A stretch of DNA of 34,671 nucleotides, taken from assembly GCA_944385125.1 (NCBI GenBank), contig CALWVZ010000017.1:1-34671 (forward strand), in the 5' to 3' direction. Of the stretch, positions 1 to 7,171 are shown piece after piece. A program made the position numbers and the translations under genes. The DNA is from an uncultured Oscillospiraceae bacterium. GTDB taxonomy: Bacteria > Bacillota > Clostridia > Oscillospirales > Oscillospiraceae. Within the stretch, counting starts at the first letter, position 1; each line of letters begins with the position of its first letter. Under the pieces are notes generated by a model. The model had not been told where the DNA came from. It worked only from the letters and a program-made list of their open reading frames with translations, and searched no databases.

Positions 1-140
1 TTCTTTGCCCGGCTCACCATTATGGCGCCCATTATCATCATAACTGCCATCAGCATCACAAGGCCGATGAATACCACCACATAGCCCAGCAGGGTAACTA
101 TCCCCGCATCGGCAAAGGAAATGTTTATCAGATCGTCCAT
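1..140 (-). CDS. OadG-like sodium-pump decarboxylase gamma subunit (partial)
   Basis: Only the first 46 residues are in the window; the gene runs off the left edge. The translation starts MDDLINISFADAGIVTLLGY and continues as one strongly hydrophobic membrane segment rich in V, M, I and L, ending in a short basic stretch (SRAKK). A short N-terminus, a single membrane span and then a soluble tail is the layout of OadG/MmdD-type subunits, which anchor and assemble sodium-translocating biotin-dependent decarboxylases. It is the last visible gene of the long minus-strand catabolic series, which also encodes the carboxyltransferase and biotin carrier. The beta subunit that would pump sodium is not in the window and may lie just beyond the edge. 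The assignment is inferred from topology and neighbours because the diagnostic C-terminal part is missing. Confidence 0.6.
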   Translation of the reverse strand, partial: MDDLINISFADAGIVTLLGYVVVFIGLVMLMAVMMIMGAIMVSRAK

Positions 141-195
141 ATTTTTCTCCAATGTTGTAGAGGAATTTTACATGCGGCTCAATAACTGAGACGCT

Positions 196-1467
196 TCAAA
201 ATAAATTTCCGTTTTCATCAAAGCTCATGCATTCCGGCTCAGACAGGATCTCTATCTTTGGATTCTGCTCTGCCTCGGGCAGCAAGGCCTCGGATATCAT
301 AAGTTCTGAAACCTTAAGAGTGTTTTTGGCCCGGATGATCTTCGGATTGCTGCGGTCGCCGTCAACACAGAACTTTATTGAGGCCTGTATTGCTACCTTG
401 TCGCTCTCCAGTATCATTGGCATGGCAAACGAATGGATACTGAGGGCCGTTAAGGGATTGGCATAGGTAGCAGTAAAATCAATCTTGTCAAAGAACCTCT
501 TGGTCGCAATGTTCGCCAGCCCCATTCCATGGGCGTTCCCGTGGCTTTGCTCTGAGATATCCAGCACTGTGATTATAGTCTGCCTGGGGTCCGGCGGTAT
601 TCCCTCTGCCGGATAACGGGAGACTATATTGCAGTCCATGCCCGGGCCGGCAATATTCTTCCCCATTTCGTCAAGTATCAGCACATCATACTTTGGAAAA
701 TATATTTGGGGCATCAGCTGGAAGGCCCGCTTCAACAATTCCGGCTCTCTGGATAATATTTCCTCCGGGGCCAGGCAAACTATCTCGCTGGTCTCATCAT
801 AGGCATTTTCCAAAATACCTATTCCGAAGGCGACATTCATGTGTCTGTAAATATAGTCGGACATCTCCATAATATTTGCCGACATATTTCTCATGGAAAA
901 TGAATGGCACTGGTCGGCGCCCTTCTGTTTACCAACGCCTATCACCGTCATCTTAGCCAGTCCGCTCTCCACAGGGCCACGGAAAGAGGTATGGGGTTTG
1001 ATGCGGTTGATTATAACCAGGGCGTCCGCCGAGGCTGCATACTTGTCCACATTCACCGGGATGCCGTGGGCCTCGGTCCGGCCCAGCACCACGGTCTCCA
1101 TAGTTGCCCTTATGGGACAGCCGCAGGATTCCTCCGTAAGCCCCAGGCTTTTGAGCACAAGGACCTGGCCTTCTGCTGTAGCTCCGCCATGGCTGCCCAT
1201 AGCCGGGAAAATAAAGGGCTGTGCTCCCCGCTCCTTTATAAGGCTGATAAGCTCCCTGTACATAGGAACGCAGTTGGCTATGCCCCTTGAGCCAAGGGCC
1301 ACCGCAACGGTTTGTCCCGGCTTTATTCGCTCCAGATATCCCGACTCAAGGGTAACTCGCCTGAGTTGCGCAGCAGGGTCTGCTATCTTGTCTCCGGGAA
1401 ATTTTTGCCTGATGCGTGCCATTCTGGGTATCTCGTATCCGGCTACAAGCTGAGATAATACGCTCAT
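196..1467 (-). CDS. LarA-like nickel-dependent 2-hydroxyacid racemase/epimerase homologue
   Basis: This 423-residue protein is about the length of lactate racemase LarA (424) and has the DUF2088 N-terminal domain (GSRGI at 59-63, GSHGGAT at 91-97). LarA from Lactiplantibacillus uses His108 and His174 for catalysis, Lys184 to hold the nickel-pincer cofactor and His200 to bind nickel. Here H93, H159, K172 and H188 are natural counterparts: H93 to H159 is 66 residues and K172 to H188 is 16, both the same as in LarA, with three extra residues between H159 and K172. The ATG at 1467 is chosen over a longer frame because TTGGAG lies six bases upstream. The likely role is inverting the alpha carbon of a 2-hydroxyacid, fitting the Ldh2-type dehydrogenase nearby. 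The cofactor genes larB, larC and larE are not visible. The actual substrate is unknown. Confidence 0.75.
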   Translation of the reverse strand: MSVLSQLVAGYEIPRMARIRQKFPGDKIADPAAQLRRVTLESGYLERIKPGQTVAVALGSRGIANCVPMYRELISLIKERGAQPFIFPAMGSHGGATAEGQVLVLKSLGLTEESCGCPIRATMETVVLGRTEAHGIPVNVDKYAASADALVIINRIKPHTSFRGPVESGLAKMTVIGVGKQKGADQCHSFSMRNMSANIMEMSDYIYRHMNVAFGIGILENAYDETSEIVCLAPEEILSREPELLKRAFQLMPQIYFPKYDVLILDEMGKNIAGPGMDCNIVSRYPAEGIPPDPRQTIITVLDISEQSHGNAHGMGLANIATKRFFDKIDFTATYANPLTALSIHSFAMPMILESDKVAIQASIKFCVDGDRSNPKIIRAKNTLKVSELMISEALLPEAEQNPKIEILSEPECMSFDENGNLF

Positions 1468-1502
1468 GCTGATCTCCAAGTTGATTATCCGGGCCTGTGC
1501 CC

Positions 1503-1534
1503 AGCCGGGCAGCGGTATTCCCACCCGCCCGGCT
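1503..1534 (-). other. Intercistronic hairpin between the LeuA-like and LarA-like genes
   Basis: AGCCGGGC (1503-1510) and GCCCGGCT (1527-1534) are perfect 8-bp inverted arms with a 16-nt loop. They lie in the 90-bp gap between the two minus-strand genes. No T-run follows on either strand, so this looks like an RNA-processing or stability element rather than a terminator. Confidence 0.35.
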
Positions 1535-1557
1535 CAGGCCTGCCAGGCTTTTCTAAA

Positions 1558-2760
1558 TCAGTGTTTGCACTCTTCAACTATTTTCCTGAACTCATCCACA
1601 GTGAGCAGGCGTTTCTCTGCCGAGCCTTTTTCCTTGACCATTGTCAACATATTTGCCACCTGCTCGTCGCTGGCTTCCTCACCGATCTCATTGAGGAAAT
1701 ACTCTATTGAGGCCTTGCCGCTCTTTTTACCCAGAGCTATATCGCCTTTACGGTTGAATATCGCAGGGTTGGTAGCAAACATGGCCAGTGGCTTTTCCAC
1801 CACAAGGTTAACGCCTATTCCTGATTCTCTTGTATAGTTGCGAACTCCGGAGACTGGTTTGTTCACCGCAAAGTCCACCCCTGAGATCTTTGCCACCTCT
1901 GCGCAAAACTCCGGCAGCTTGGCAATGTTGTAGTGCTCGTTCACACCGTATAGTATCTTCAGGGAAACCATCAGCTCTTCCAGAGCTGCGTTGCCGGTCC
2001 TTTCACCCAAGCCGTTGAAGCAGGAGTGGACGCAGCTTGCGCCGGCGGCAATTCCCGCCAGCTCAGTAGCCACAGCCATGCCGAAATCGTTATGGGTATG
2101 TACCTCTATGGGCAGGCCGTTAGTGAGCTTCTTCATTTTGCGCACCAGATATGCCACAGCCTGGGGCGTGGCGCAGCCCATAGTGTCTACAACGCCGACA
2201 GAGTCGGGTACTGCATCCCTCATAAGCGCCCCCATCAGGTTTTCCAGGTCCTCGGCTCTGGCACGGGTGGTATCGTATGGGAAATAGCAGGCATAGAGGC
2301 CTTTTTCCTTTGCGTAGTTGATGCACTCTGCGCTCTTTTCATAGACCTTCTCCCAGGTCCAGTTGAACTGATATTTCAGCTTGGGATAGCCGATGGGTAC
2401 CTCGATGACCACACCGCTAGCCCCCAAGTCAGCAGCCATATCGATATCAGCCTTCATGGCCCGGGCAAAAGTAAATATCTTGCTCTTCAGGTTGCGTTTG
2501 GAGATCGCCTCTATTGCAGCCTGGTCCTGTTTTGATACAGCAGGCATGCCGGCTTCTATTCTCTCCACACCCAGCTCATTGAGCATCTCGGCAATTCTGA
2601 CCTTGTCGTCAATGCCGAATACAACGCCCGGAGTCTGTTCGCCGTCACGTAGAGTAGCGTCATGTATCTCTATCTTCCCGGCAAGCTGCATCTGTGCCTG
2701 TACTTCGGGCTCCTCATTATAGGGACTGGCCCACCATTCGTTTTCTTTGAAGTAACTCAT
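1558..2760 (-). CDS. LeuA/homocitrate-synthase-like (DRE-TIM metallolyase) enzyme
   Basis: This 400-residue protein belongs to the HMGL-like/DRE-TIM metallolyase superfamily, which makes or breaks a C-C bond between a 2-oxoacid and an acyl group. The family signature HDATLRDGEQ is at 33-42, the metal-binding HTHND at 221-225, and the synthase-type GLGERTGNA at 250-258. A GKKSG stretch in the C-terminal third resembles the LGKHSG motif of isopropylmalate, homocitrate and citramalate synthases. It lacks the long regulatory C-terminal domain of biosynthetic LeuA, and no leuBCD genes are nearby, so a catabolic role is likelier than leucine synthesis. It sits between the Ldh2-type dehydrogenase and the LarA-like protein, suggesting that it acts on the 2-oxoacid made by that dehydrogenase. 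Start ATG has GGAGG at good distance. Substrate and direction of reaction are unknown. Confidence 0.8.
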   Translation of the reverse strand: MSYFKENEWWASPYNEEPEVQAQMQLAGKIEIHDATLRDGEQTPGVVFGIDDKVRIAEMLNELGVERIEAGMPAVSKQDQAAIEAISKRNLKSKIFTFARAMKADIDMAADLGASGVVIEVPIGYPKLKYQFNWTWEKVYEKSAECINYAKEKGLYACYFPYDTTRARAEDLENLMGALMRDAVPDSVGVVDTMGCATPQAVAYLVRKMKKLTNGLPIEVHTHNDFGMAVATELAGIAAGASCVHSCFNGLGERTGNAALEELMVSLKILYGVNEHYNIAKLPEFCAEVAKISGVDFAVNKPVSGVRNYTRESGIGVNLVVEKPLAMFATNPAIFNRKGDIALGKKSGKASIEYFLNEIGEEASDEQVANMLTMVKEKGSAEKRLLTVDEFRKIVEECKH

Positions 2761-2825
2761 AATCGTCCTCCGTTTAAATTTATAATATGATTTTTTGCCC
2801 TTATCCTAAGACAAAGCCATGCAAA

Positions 2826-3890
2826 TCAATTACAAACAGTTTCGATCAGCTGTTCAAAGCTAGTACCCTGGGGGACAAGACCATTGAATGCGGCACGCTC
2901 TGCCAGCTCCTTGCTGAGATTTTCGGGGACCTCTATCCCCGTCTTCATATTCTTCTCCAGCTTTTTAAACTCTATTTCCCCGGGCATAAAAATTTCGTTG
3001 AATCCGGCAGCTTTTTTGCTGCCCTTCAGCATACGGATGTAGTCGTCGGCCTCTGCCTTGAACTGTTCTATATCTCTGAATTTTGAGATATCTATAAGGA
3101 TGCAGGCAAGGCCCGTATCCTCTATTCCTCCGGTATAGGGCACGCCTATGTTCCTGCCGTATTTGGCCCCGGCCAACAGAGCCGACAGCACATCCACGAT
3201 TACCGCAAGCCCGTATCCCTTGTATCCTGCCGCTGGCAGCAGGGCAAAGGATTTTGTTGGGTCTGTGCATGGATTTCCGTCCTTGTCCAGCGCCCATCCC
3301 TGGGGTATAGGAGTTCCTTCCCTGGCGGCAGCCTGGATCTTGCCGTTTGCCACAAGACTTGTGGCCATGTCCAATATAATGGGGTATTCCTCGCCTGAGG
3401 GGACCCCAACTATTATCGGGTTTGTGCCCAGCAGCTTTTCACAGCCTCCATAGGGGGCCATAACGCAAACTGTATTTGCTACAAATATGCCTATCATATC
3501 GTCCTTTGCGGCTCTCAGCGCATAGTAGCTGCCGCAGCCGATGTTGGTGGAGTGGTTTGCCGTTCCCACTGCCACCCCATACTTTTTGGCCTTTTCCACC
3601 AGCTGGGCGTACAGCCTGTTCATCGCAACTACCCCGGAGCCGTAGTCGGCATCCATCTTTACCGTTGCCCCCTGCTCGCCGGCGACCTTCATGTCTGCAT
3701 CGGCTTTGTAGACATGGTTGTTAAAATGCTTGATATAATTTGCAAATCTTGAGAGTCCGTGGGAATAAACGCCGGTAAAATCCGAGTGCGTCACAACTTC
3801 GCTCAGGCCGGCAGCATCTTCCTCATTCATGCCCACCGCAGCCAGCATAGCACGGCACAGCTTTATCTCCTGTTCATAGCTGATAGTCAC
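2826..3890 (-). CDS. Ldh2/malate-sulfolactate-ureidoglycolate dehydrogenase family NAD(P)-dependent enzyme
   Basis: This 354-residue protein is full length for the Ldh2 family, Rossmann-unrelated NAD(P)-dependent 2-hydroxyacid dehydrogenases that include L-malate, L-sulfolactate and ureidoglycolate dehydrogenases. Visible signatures are SHG at 43-45 (conserved His), the central NIGCGSYY and LGTNP segments, and GYKGYGLA in the C-terminal half. It starts with GTG at 3890, preceded by AGGAGG nine bases upstream. It is soluble and probably cytoplasmic. The gene lies 14 bp below mobA and 65 bp above the LeuA-like gene in the same orientation, so co-transcription is likely. The LarA-like racemase homologue two genes downstream would supply the right enantiomer of its hydroxyacid. 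Which hydroxyacid is used cannot be read from the sequence. Confidence 0.85.
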   Translation of the reverse strand: MTISYEQEIKLCRAMLAAVGMNEEDAAGLSEVVTHSDFTGVYSHGLSRFANYIKHFNNHVYKADADMKVAGEQGATVKMDADYGSGVVAMNRLYAQLVEKAKKYGVAVGTANHSTNIGCGSYYALRAAKDDMIGIFVANTVCVMAPYGGCEKLLGTNPIIVGVPSGEEYPIILDMATSLVANGKIQAAAREGTPIPQGWALDKDGNPCTDPTKSFALLPAAGYKGYGLAVIVDVLSALLAGAKYGRNIGVPYTGGIEDTGLACILIDISKFRDIEQFKAEADDYIRMLKGSKKAAGFNEIFMPGEIEFKKLEKNMKTGIEVPENLSKELAERAAFNGLVPQGTSFEQLIETVCN

Positions 3891-3904
3891 TTTTGAAGGC
3901 CTCC

Positions 3905-4519
3905 TTACTTCTGTAAATCTGTCATGCCCTTCCGGGCCAAAGGTGATCTTATCTTCTCAAAGTCTGCCTTGAAATTCATGTTGTAGAAAGCATGCCGGCA
4001 GTTTTTACTGCTGAGCCATTGGCTGCATTCCAGCAGCTTTGCGCCGGGATAGTCCAGCAGGCGGAGCATACTGAACTTCCCTTTCTCCAACAGCTCTGTC
4101 ACCATCGGGAGCACCTCTCTGCGATACATTGCAAACAGCGGCTCAACCTTTCCTTCTGCGCAGGGCAGGCACAGGGGACATCCCTCCCCCTCCGCAAGTA
4201 TGTGTTCCGCCAGTTCCACGCTGAAAAATGGCATATCGCAGGCCATGATGAACAGGGTATCGTTCCTTGCACAGCTCAGAGCCGCATGAAGTCCGCCCAT
4301 TGGCCCTGCGTCGCAGTATATATCCCCTATCTCCCGTATTCCCGGAATAGAAAATTTGGGGCTGCCACTACCGCATATGAGGATCTCATCAAAAAGGGAG
4401 GCGCACTTGTGCACCATCTCTTCAGTGACGGTAGCGCCGTTTATCTTTACAAGGGCCTTGTCTTCCCCAAAGCGTCTGCTCTTTCCTCCGGCTAGGATCG
4501 CCAGCGTCGCTCTTTCCAT
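3905..4519 (-). CDS. mobA: Molybdenum cofactor guanylyltransferase (MobA-like)
   Basis: This 204-residue nucleotidyltransferase has the MobA N-terminal loop LAGGKSRRFGEDKAL (9-23), which binds GTP, and an ACDMPF segment near the middle that supplies the metal-binding Asp. MobA adds GMP to molybdopterin to make the bis-MGD cofactor of the DMSO-reductase superfamily. Its place inside the catabolic series, about 2.6 kb downstream of the Mo/W-pterin enzyme, indicates that this enzyme carries a guanylylated cofactor. The gene begins 16 bp after the biotin-carrier stop. Other cofactor genes in the window are the THEP1-type NTPase and MoeA on the divergent side. The C-terminal part (about 165-204) is less typical. 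MobA function is well supported; CTP-using relatives (MocA) are the main alternative. Confidence 0.85.
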   Translation of the reverse strand: MERATLAILAGGKSRRFGEDKALVKINGATVTEEMVHKCASLFDEILICGSGSPKFSIPGIREIGDIYCDAGPMGGLHAALSCARNDTLFIMACDMPFFSVELAEHILAEGEGCPLCLPCAEGKVEPLFAMYRREVLPMVTELLEKGKFSMLRLLDYPGAKLLECSQWLSSKNCRHAFYNMNFKADFEKIRSPLARKGMTDLQK

Positions 4520-4535
4520 ATTTTGTACAGCGCTC

Positions 4536-4826
4536 TTAGCCTGTCACCATAACCAGGAAGTCGTCCTTGCCAACGGTCTCTCCCTCCGGGACCATGACCG
4601 CTATCTTTCCGTCGCAGGGAGCCAATATCTCCTCCTGGGTCTTTACAGCCTCCAGCACCATGATGCATTCCCCGGCCTTCACCCGCTCGCCTTGCTTTTT
4701 CTCTACGCTGAGGACCCGGCCTTCCATGGGGGAGCGCACCTTGTTTCTCTCTGCCCTTACAGGCGAGGTTTCCTCCACCTCGCAGTCATAGGCTTTTCCA
4801 TCTATCTTTACTGTAAAGTTTCTCAT
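4536..4826 (-). CDS. Biotin carboxyl carrier protein with atypical AVKT biotinylation motif
   Basis: This 96-residue protein is a biotinyl/lipoyl-type swinging domain preceded by about 25 residues. The fold signatures RSPMEGRVLS (31-40) and GERVKAGECIMVLEA (46-60) are clear. The expected biotin acceptor is K62. The usual tetrapeptide around it is AMKM; here it reads A60-V61-K62-T63, so both flanking methionines are replaced. As part of a biotin-dependent decarboxylase or carboxylase it would carry CO2 between the carboxyltransferase encoded just upstream and a partner not in this window. The ATG at 4826 has GGAGG eight bases upstream and lies 41 bp inside the end of the preceding small gene. 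There is no proline/alanine-rich linker like that of many OadA or MmdC proteins. Confidence 0.85.
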   Translation of the reverse strand: MRNFTVKIDGKAYDCEVEETSPVRAERNKVRSPMEGRVLSVEKKQGERVKAGECIMVLEAVKTQEEILAPCDGKIAVMVPEGETVGKDDFLVMVTG

Positions 4827-5046
4827 TTCTGTTGCCTCCGTCGGTGTTTAAATATACTGGTCTTTCCTCCAGCTCCTCTTCCCGCAGCTCCCGATAACTT
4901 ACCAGGCGGAAACTCTCCGGGTCCAGTCCCATGTACTTGGCCAGGGCGGCTTTAAGGATCTTTTCCGTCTCTGCGGAAGCCTGAGCCGAAGCTGAGCCAA
5001 GGCCTTTCCCAGAGTCTTTCTTGCCTTTGACAGATCTGCTGTTCAT
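4786..5046 (-). CDS. Small soluble protein resembling the C-terminal tail of OadG subunits
   Basis: This 86-residue hydrophilic protein has no membrane segment or signal peptide. The first 25 residues are low-complexity (K, S, G, A). After this comes ETEKILKAALAKYMGLDP and a basic-acidic stretch. That segment resembles the C-terminal tail of OadG-type subunits, where a helix is followed by a YLG-S/D-P-like turn. It is encoded between the carboxyltransferase and the biotin carrier, the position of the small assembly subunits in Mmd/Oad/Gcd operons. I therefore infer a small decarboxylase subunit without its own membrane anchor. The ATG at 5046, with GGGAGG upstream, is preferred over an upstream TTG. 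The end overlaps the biotin-carrier gene by 41 bp. The function is inferred, not shown. Confidence 0.6.
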   Translation of the reverse strand: MNSRSVKGKKDSGKGLGSASAQASAETEKILKAALAKYMGLDPESFRLVSYRELREEELEERPVYLNTDGGNRNEKLYSKDRWKSL

Positions 5047-5066
5047 TGAACTCTGGCCTCCCTCTC

Positions 5067-6590
5067 TCAAAGCGGAATATTGCCGTGGAATCTTTCAGTC
5101 CGGCTGCGCTTTTTGCTCTGCAGCATTTCAAAGGCAGCGATGATCATTTTCCTTGTGTCCGCCGGGTCAATTACATCGTCCACCAGGCCTCTTGAGGCAG
5201 CAATATAGGGCGTTGCAAACTTTTCCTTGTATTCTTCTATTCTCTTTTTCCGCTCCTCGCCATCCACATCACGGAAAATTATATTGGCGGCCCCGTCGGG
5301 GCCCATAACGGCAATTTCTGCATTGGGCCAGGCATAGACAATATCTGCTCCCATATCCTTGCAGCACATCGCCAGATATGCACCGCCGTATGCCTTTCTG
5401 ACTATAAGGGTCAGCTTTGGCACCACAGCCTCACTGTATGCATACAGCATCTTTGCACCGTGGCGTATGATGCCGTTATACTCCTGATTCACGCCGGGCA
5501 GAAAGCCGGGAACGTCAACAAGAGTCAGCAGAGGAATACCAAAGGCGTCACAGAAACGTATAAACCTGGCCGCTTTATCAGAGGCATCCACATCAAGACA
5601 GCCTGCCAGCTTGGACGGCTGGTTTGCGATGACTCCCACGGTCCTGCCGTGGATATGGGTAAAGCAGGTTATCATGTTGGTGGCAAATCTTTCCATTACG
5701 TCCAGGTACTCGCCGTTGTCGGAAATGCCTTTTATGATGTCATACATGTTGTATGCCTTATTGGGGTTATCCGGAAGAATGTCCCTGAACTCAAGGTTAA
5801 GGCGGTTGGAATCATCGTTGAGCGGACCGGCGGGCGGCTCTTCCAGATAGTTTGACGGCAGGTATGACAGAAGTCTGCGTATATGCTCTATGCATTGCTG
5901 GTCGGTGTCATCCATGAAGGAGGCCACTCCGCTCTTGGTATTGTGGGACTTGGCACCTCCCAGCAGCTCAGCGGATATCTGCTCGCCGGTCACTGTCTTG
6001 ATTACGTCCGGGCCGGTTATAAACATTTTACTTGTCTTGTCCACCATGAAAATGAAGTCGGTCAGCGCCGGAGAATAAACTGCACCGCCGGCGCAGGGGC
6101 CCATTATGGCAGTGATCTGGGGTATTACCCCGGAGGCTCGGGTATTGCGGAAGAAGATCTTTCCATAGCCTGCCAGTCCTTCTATGCCTTCCTGTATCCG
6201 GGCTCCGCCGGAGTCGTTCATGCCCACCACAGGAGCTCCTGTTTTGCAGGCCGTGTCCAGGATCTTGCAGATTTTGTTTGCCTGCATCTCTCCCAGAGAG
6301 CCGCCCAGCACGGTAAAGTCCTGCGCATAGGCAAACACTATCCTTCCGTCGATACGCCCATAGCCGCCAACAACGCCGTCTCCGTCATAGAGCGTCTCCT
6401 CCATGCCGAAATGATGGCAGCGGTGGGTAATAAAGGGGTCGATCTCAACAAAGCTGTTGGCATCGAACAGCAGCTCCAGCCGCTCCCTTGCAGTGAGCTT
6501 CCCGGAGGCATGCTGCTTGAATATCTTCATTTTGCCGCCGCCCTCCAGGAGCTTTTCTTTCTTATACTGAAGTTCTTCCAATTTATCCAT
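5067..6590 (-). CDS. Biotin-dependent carboxyltransferase (MmdA/PccB-like alpha subunit)
   Basis: This roughly 507-residue protein is a complete acyl-CoA carboxyltransferase of the PccB/MmdA type, with two crotonase-like halves. Typical segments are KLTARERLELLFD near the N-terminus, MNDSGGARIQEG and GPCAGGAVYSPA in the first half (an oxyanion hole), and VDVPGFLPG, RKAYGGAYLAM and AEIAVMGPDGA in the second half. MmdA moves carboxylate from a beta-carboxylated acyl-CoA to biotin, and PccB does the reverse. With a biotin carrier, a small subunit and an OadG-like membrane protein in the same series, and no biotin carboxylase in the window, the decarboxylating direction is favoured. The start at 6590 is chosen because GGAG lies 10 bases upstream; the longer frame would begin inside the ferredoxin stop region. 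The acyl-CoA substrate (methylmalonyl-, glutaconyl- or another) is undetermined. Confidence 0.85.
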   Translation of the reverse strand: MDKLEELQYKKEKLLEGGGKMKIFKQHASGKLTARERLELLFDANSFVEIDPFITHRCHHFGMEETLYDGDGVVGGYGRIDGRIVFAYAQDFTVLGGSLGEMQANKICKILDTACKTGAPVVGMNDSGGARIQEGIEGLAGYGKIFFRNTRASGVIPQITAIMGPCAGGAVYSPALTDFIFMVDKTSKMFITGPDVIKTVTGEQISAELLGGAKSHNTKSGVASFMDDTDQQCIEHIRRLLSYLPSNYLEEPPAGPLNDDSNRLNLEFRDILPDNPNKAYNMYDIIKGISDNGEYLDVMERFATNMITCFTHIHGRTVGVIANQPSKLAGCLDVDASDKAARFIRFCDAFGIPLLTLVDVPGFLPGVNQEYNGIIRHGAKMLYAYSEAVVPKLTLIVRKAYGGAYLAMCCKDMGADIVYAWPNAEIAVMGPDGAANIIFRDVDGEERKKRIEEYKEKFATPYIAASRGLVDDVIDPADTRKMIIAAFEMLQSKKRSRTERFHGNIPL

Positions 6591-6613
6591 TTGCTGCGTT
6601 CTCCACTTTTGAA

Positions 6614-7156
6614 TCATTCATAAAGTTTTGTCATCTTGCTGGACATATATACGGTATGCCCGACGGACCACTTGTTCCGTCCCTGTGTTCTGCTTTCAAG
6701 TTCTGCCCCCGTGCAAAGAGTGATAGCCTGGCCCAGGCAGTGCTGCACACAAGCCGGCTCCATTCCTCTTCCCCTGCGTTCCACACACAGGTCGCACTTG
6801 ACAGCTTTTACAGACTCTGCCATCTCGGCTACTGTGACCGCACCGTATGGACATGCCGCTTCACAGGAGCCGCAGCCTATGCATTCCTCCCCAGAGATCT
6901 GAACAAAGCCGTTATCGTCCCGGGTGATGGCCCCGGCGGGGCATGCCTTCATACATTCCGCTTCGCTGCAATGAAGGCACACCGTAGGCACGAAGTCGCA
7001 CTGAAGCTTGCCGGAGCCGTCCCGGCGCTCATGTCGCAGCGGTTCAATGCAGCTTTGCACTCCTACCGGCAGCCCATGTTCCATTTTGCAGGCTGTCTGG
7101 CACACCTTGCAGCCGTAGCATCTGTCCAGGTCTATGAGCAAATACAAATTTTCCAT
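6614..7156 (-). CDS. Four-cluster ferredoxin subunit (DmsB/HycB-like) of the Mo/W enzyme
   Basis: This 180-residue protein has sixteen cysteines in four [4Fe-4S] motifs: CYGCKVCQTAC near residue 14, CLHCSEAECMKACP near 60, CIGCGSCEAACP near 92, and a last set CDLC...C..HC near 120-140. This is the arrangement of the electron-transfer subunit of DMSO-reductase-superfamily enzymes. It has no signal peptide or membrane segment, so it should act in the cytoplasm. It begins 15 bp after the stop of the catalytic gene, so the two are almost certainly a translationally linked pair. An electron-transfer partner suggests that the pair performs redox chemistry, or at least needs reductive activation, unlike single-subunit acetylene hydratase. 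The partner that accepts or donates electrons is not visible. Confidence 0.9.
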   Translation of the reverse strand: MENLYLLIDLDRCYGCKVCQTACKMEHGLPVGVQSCIEPLRHERRDGSGKLQCDFVPTVCLHCSEAECMKACPAGAITRDDNGFVQISGEECIGCGSCEAACPYGAVTVAEMAESVKAVKCDLCVERRGRGMEPACVQHCLGQAITLCTGAELESRTQGRNKWSVGHTVYMSSKMTKLYE

Positions 7157-7171
7157 TTCTTCGACCCCCTA

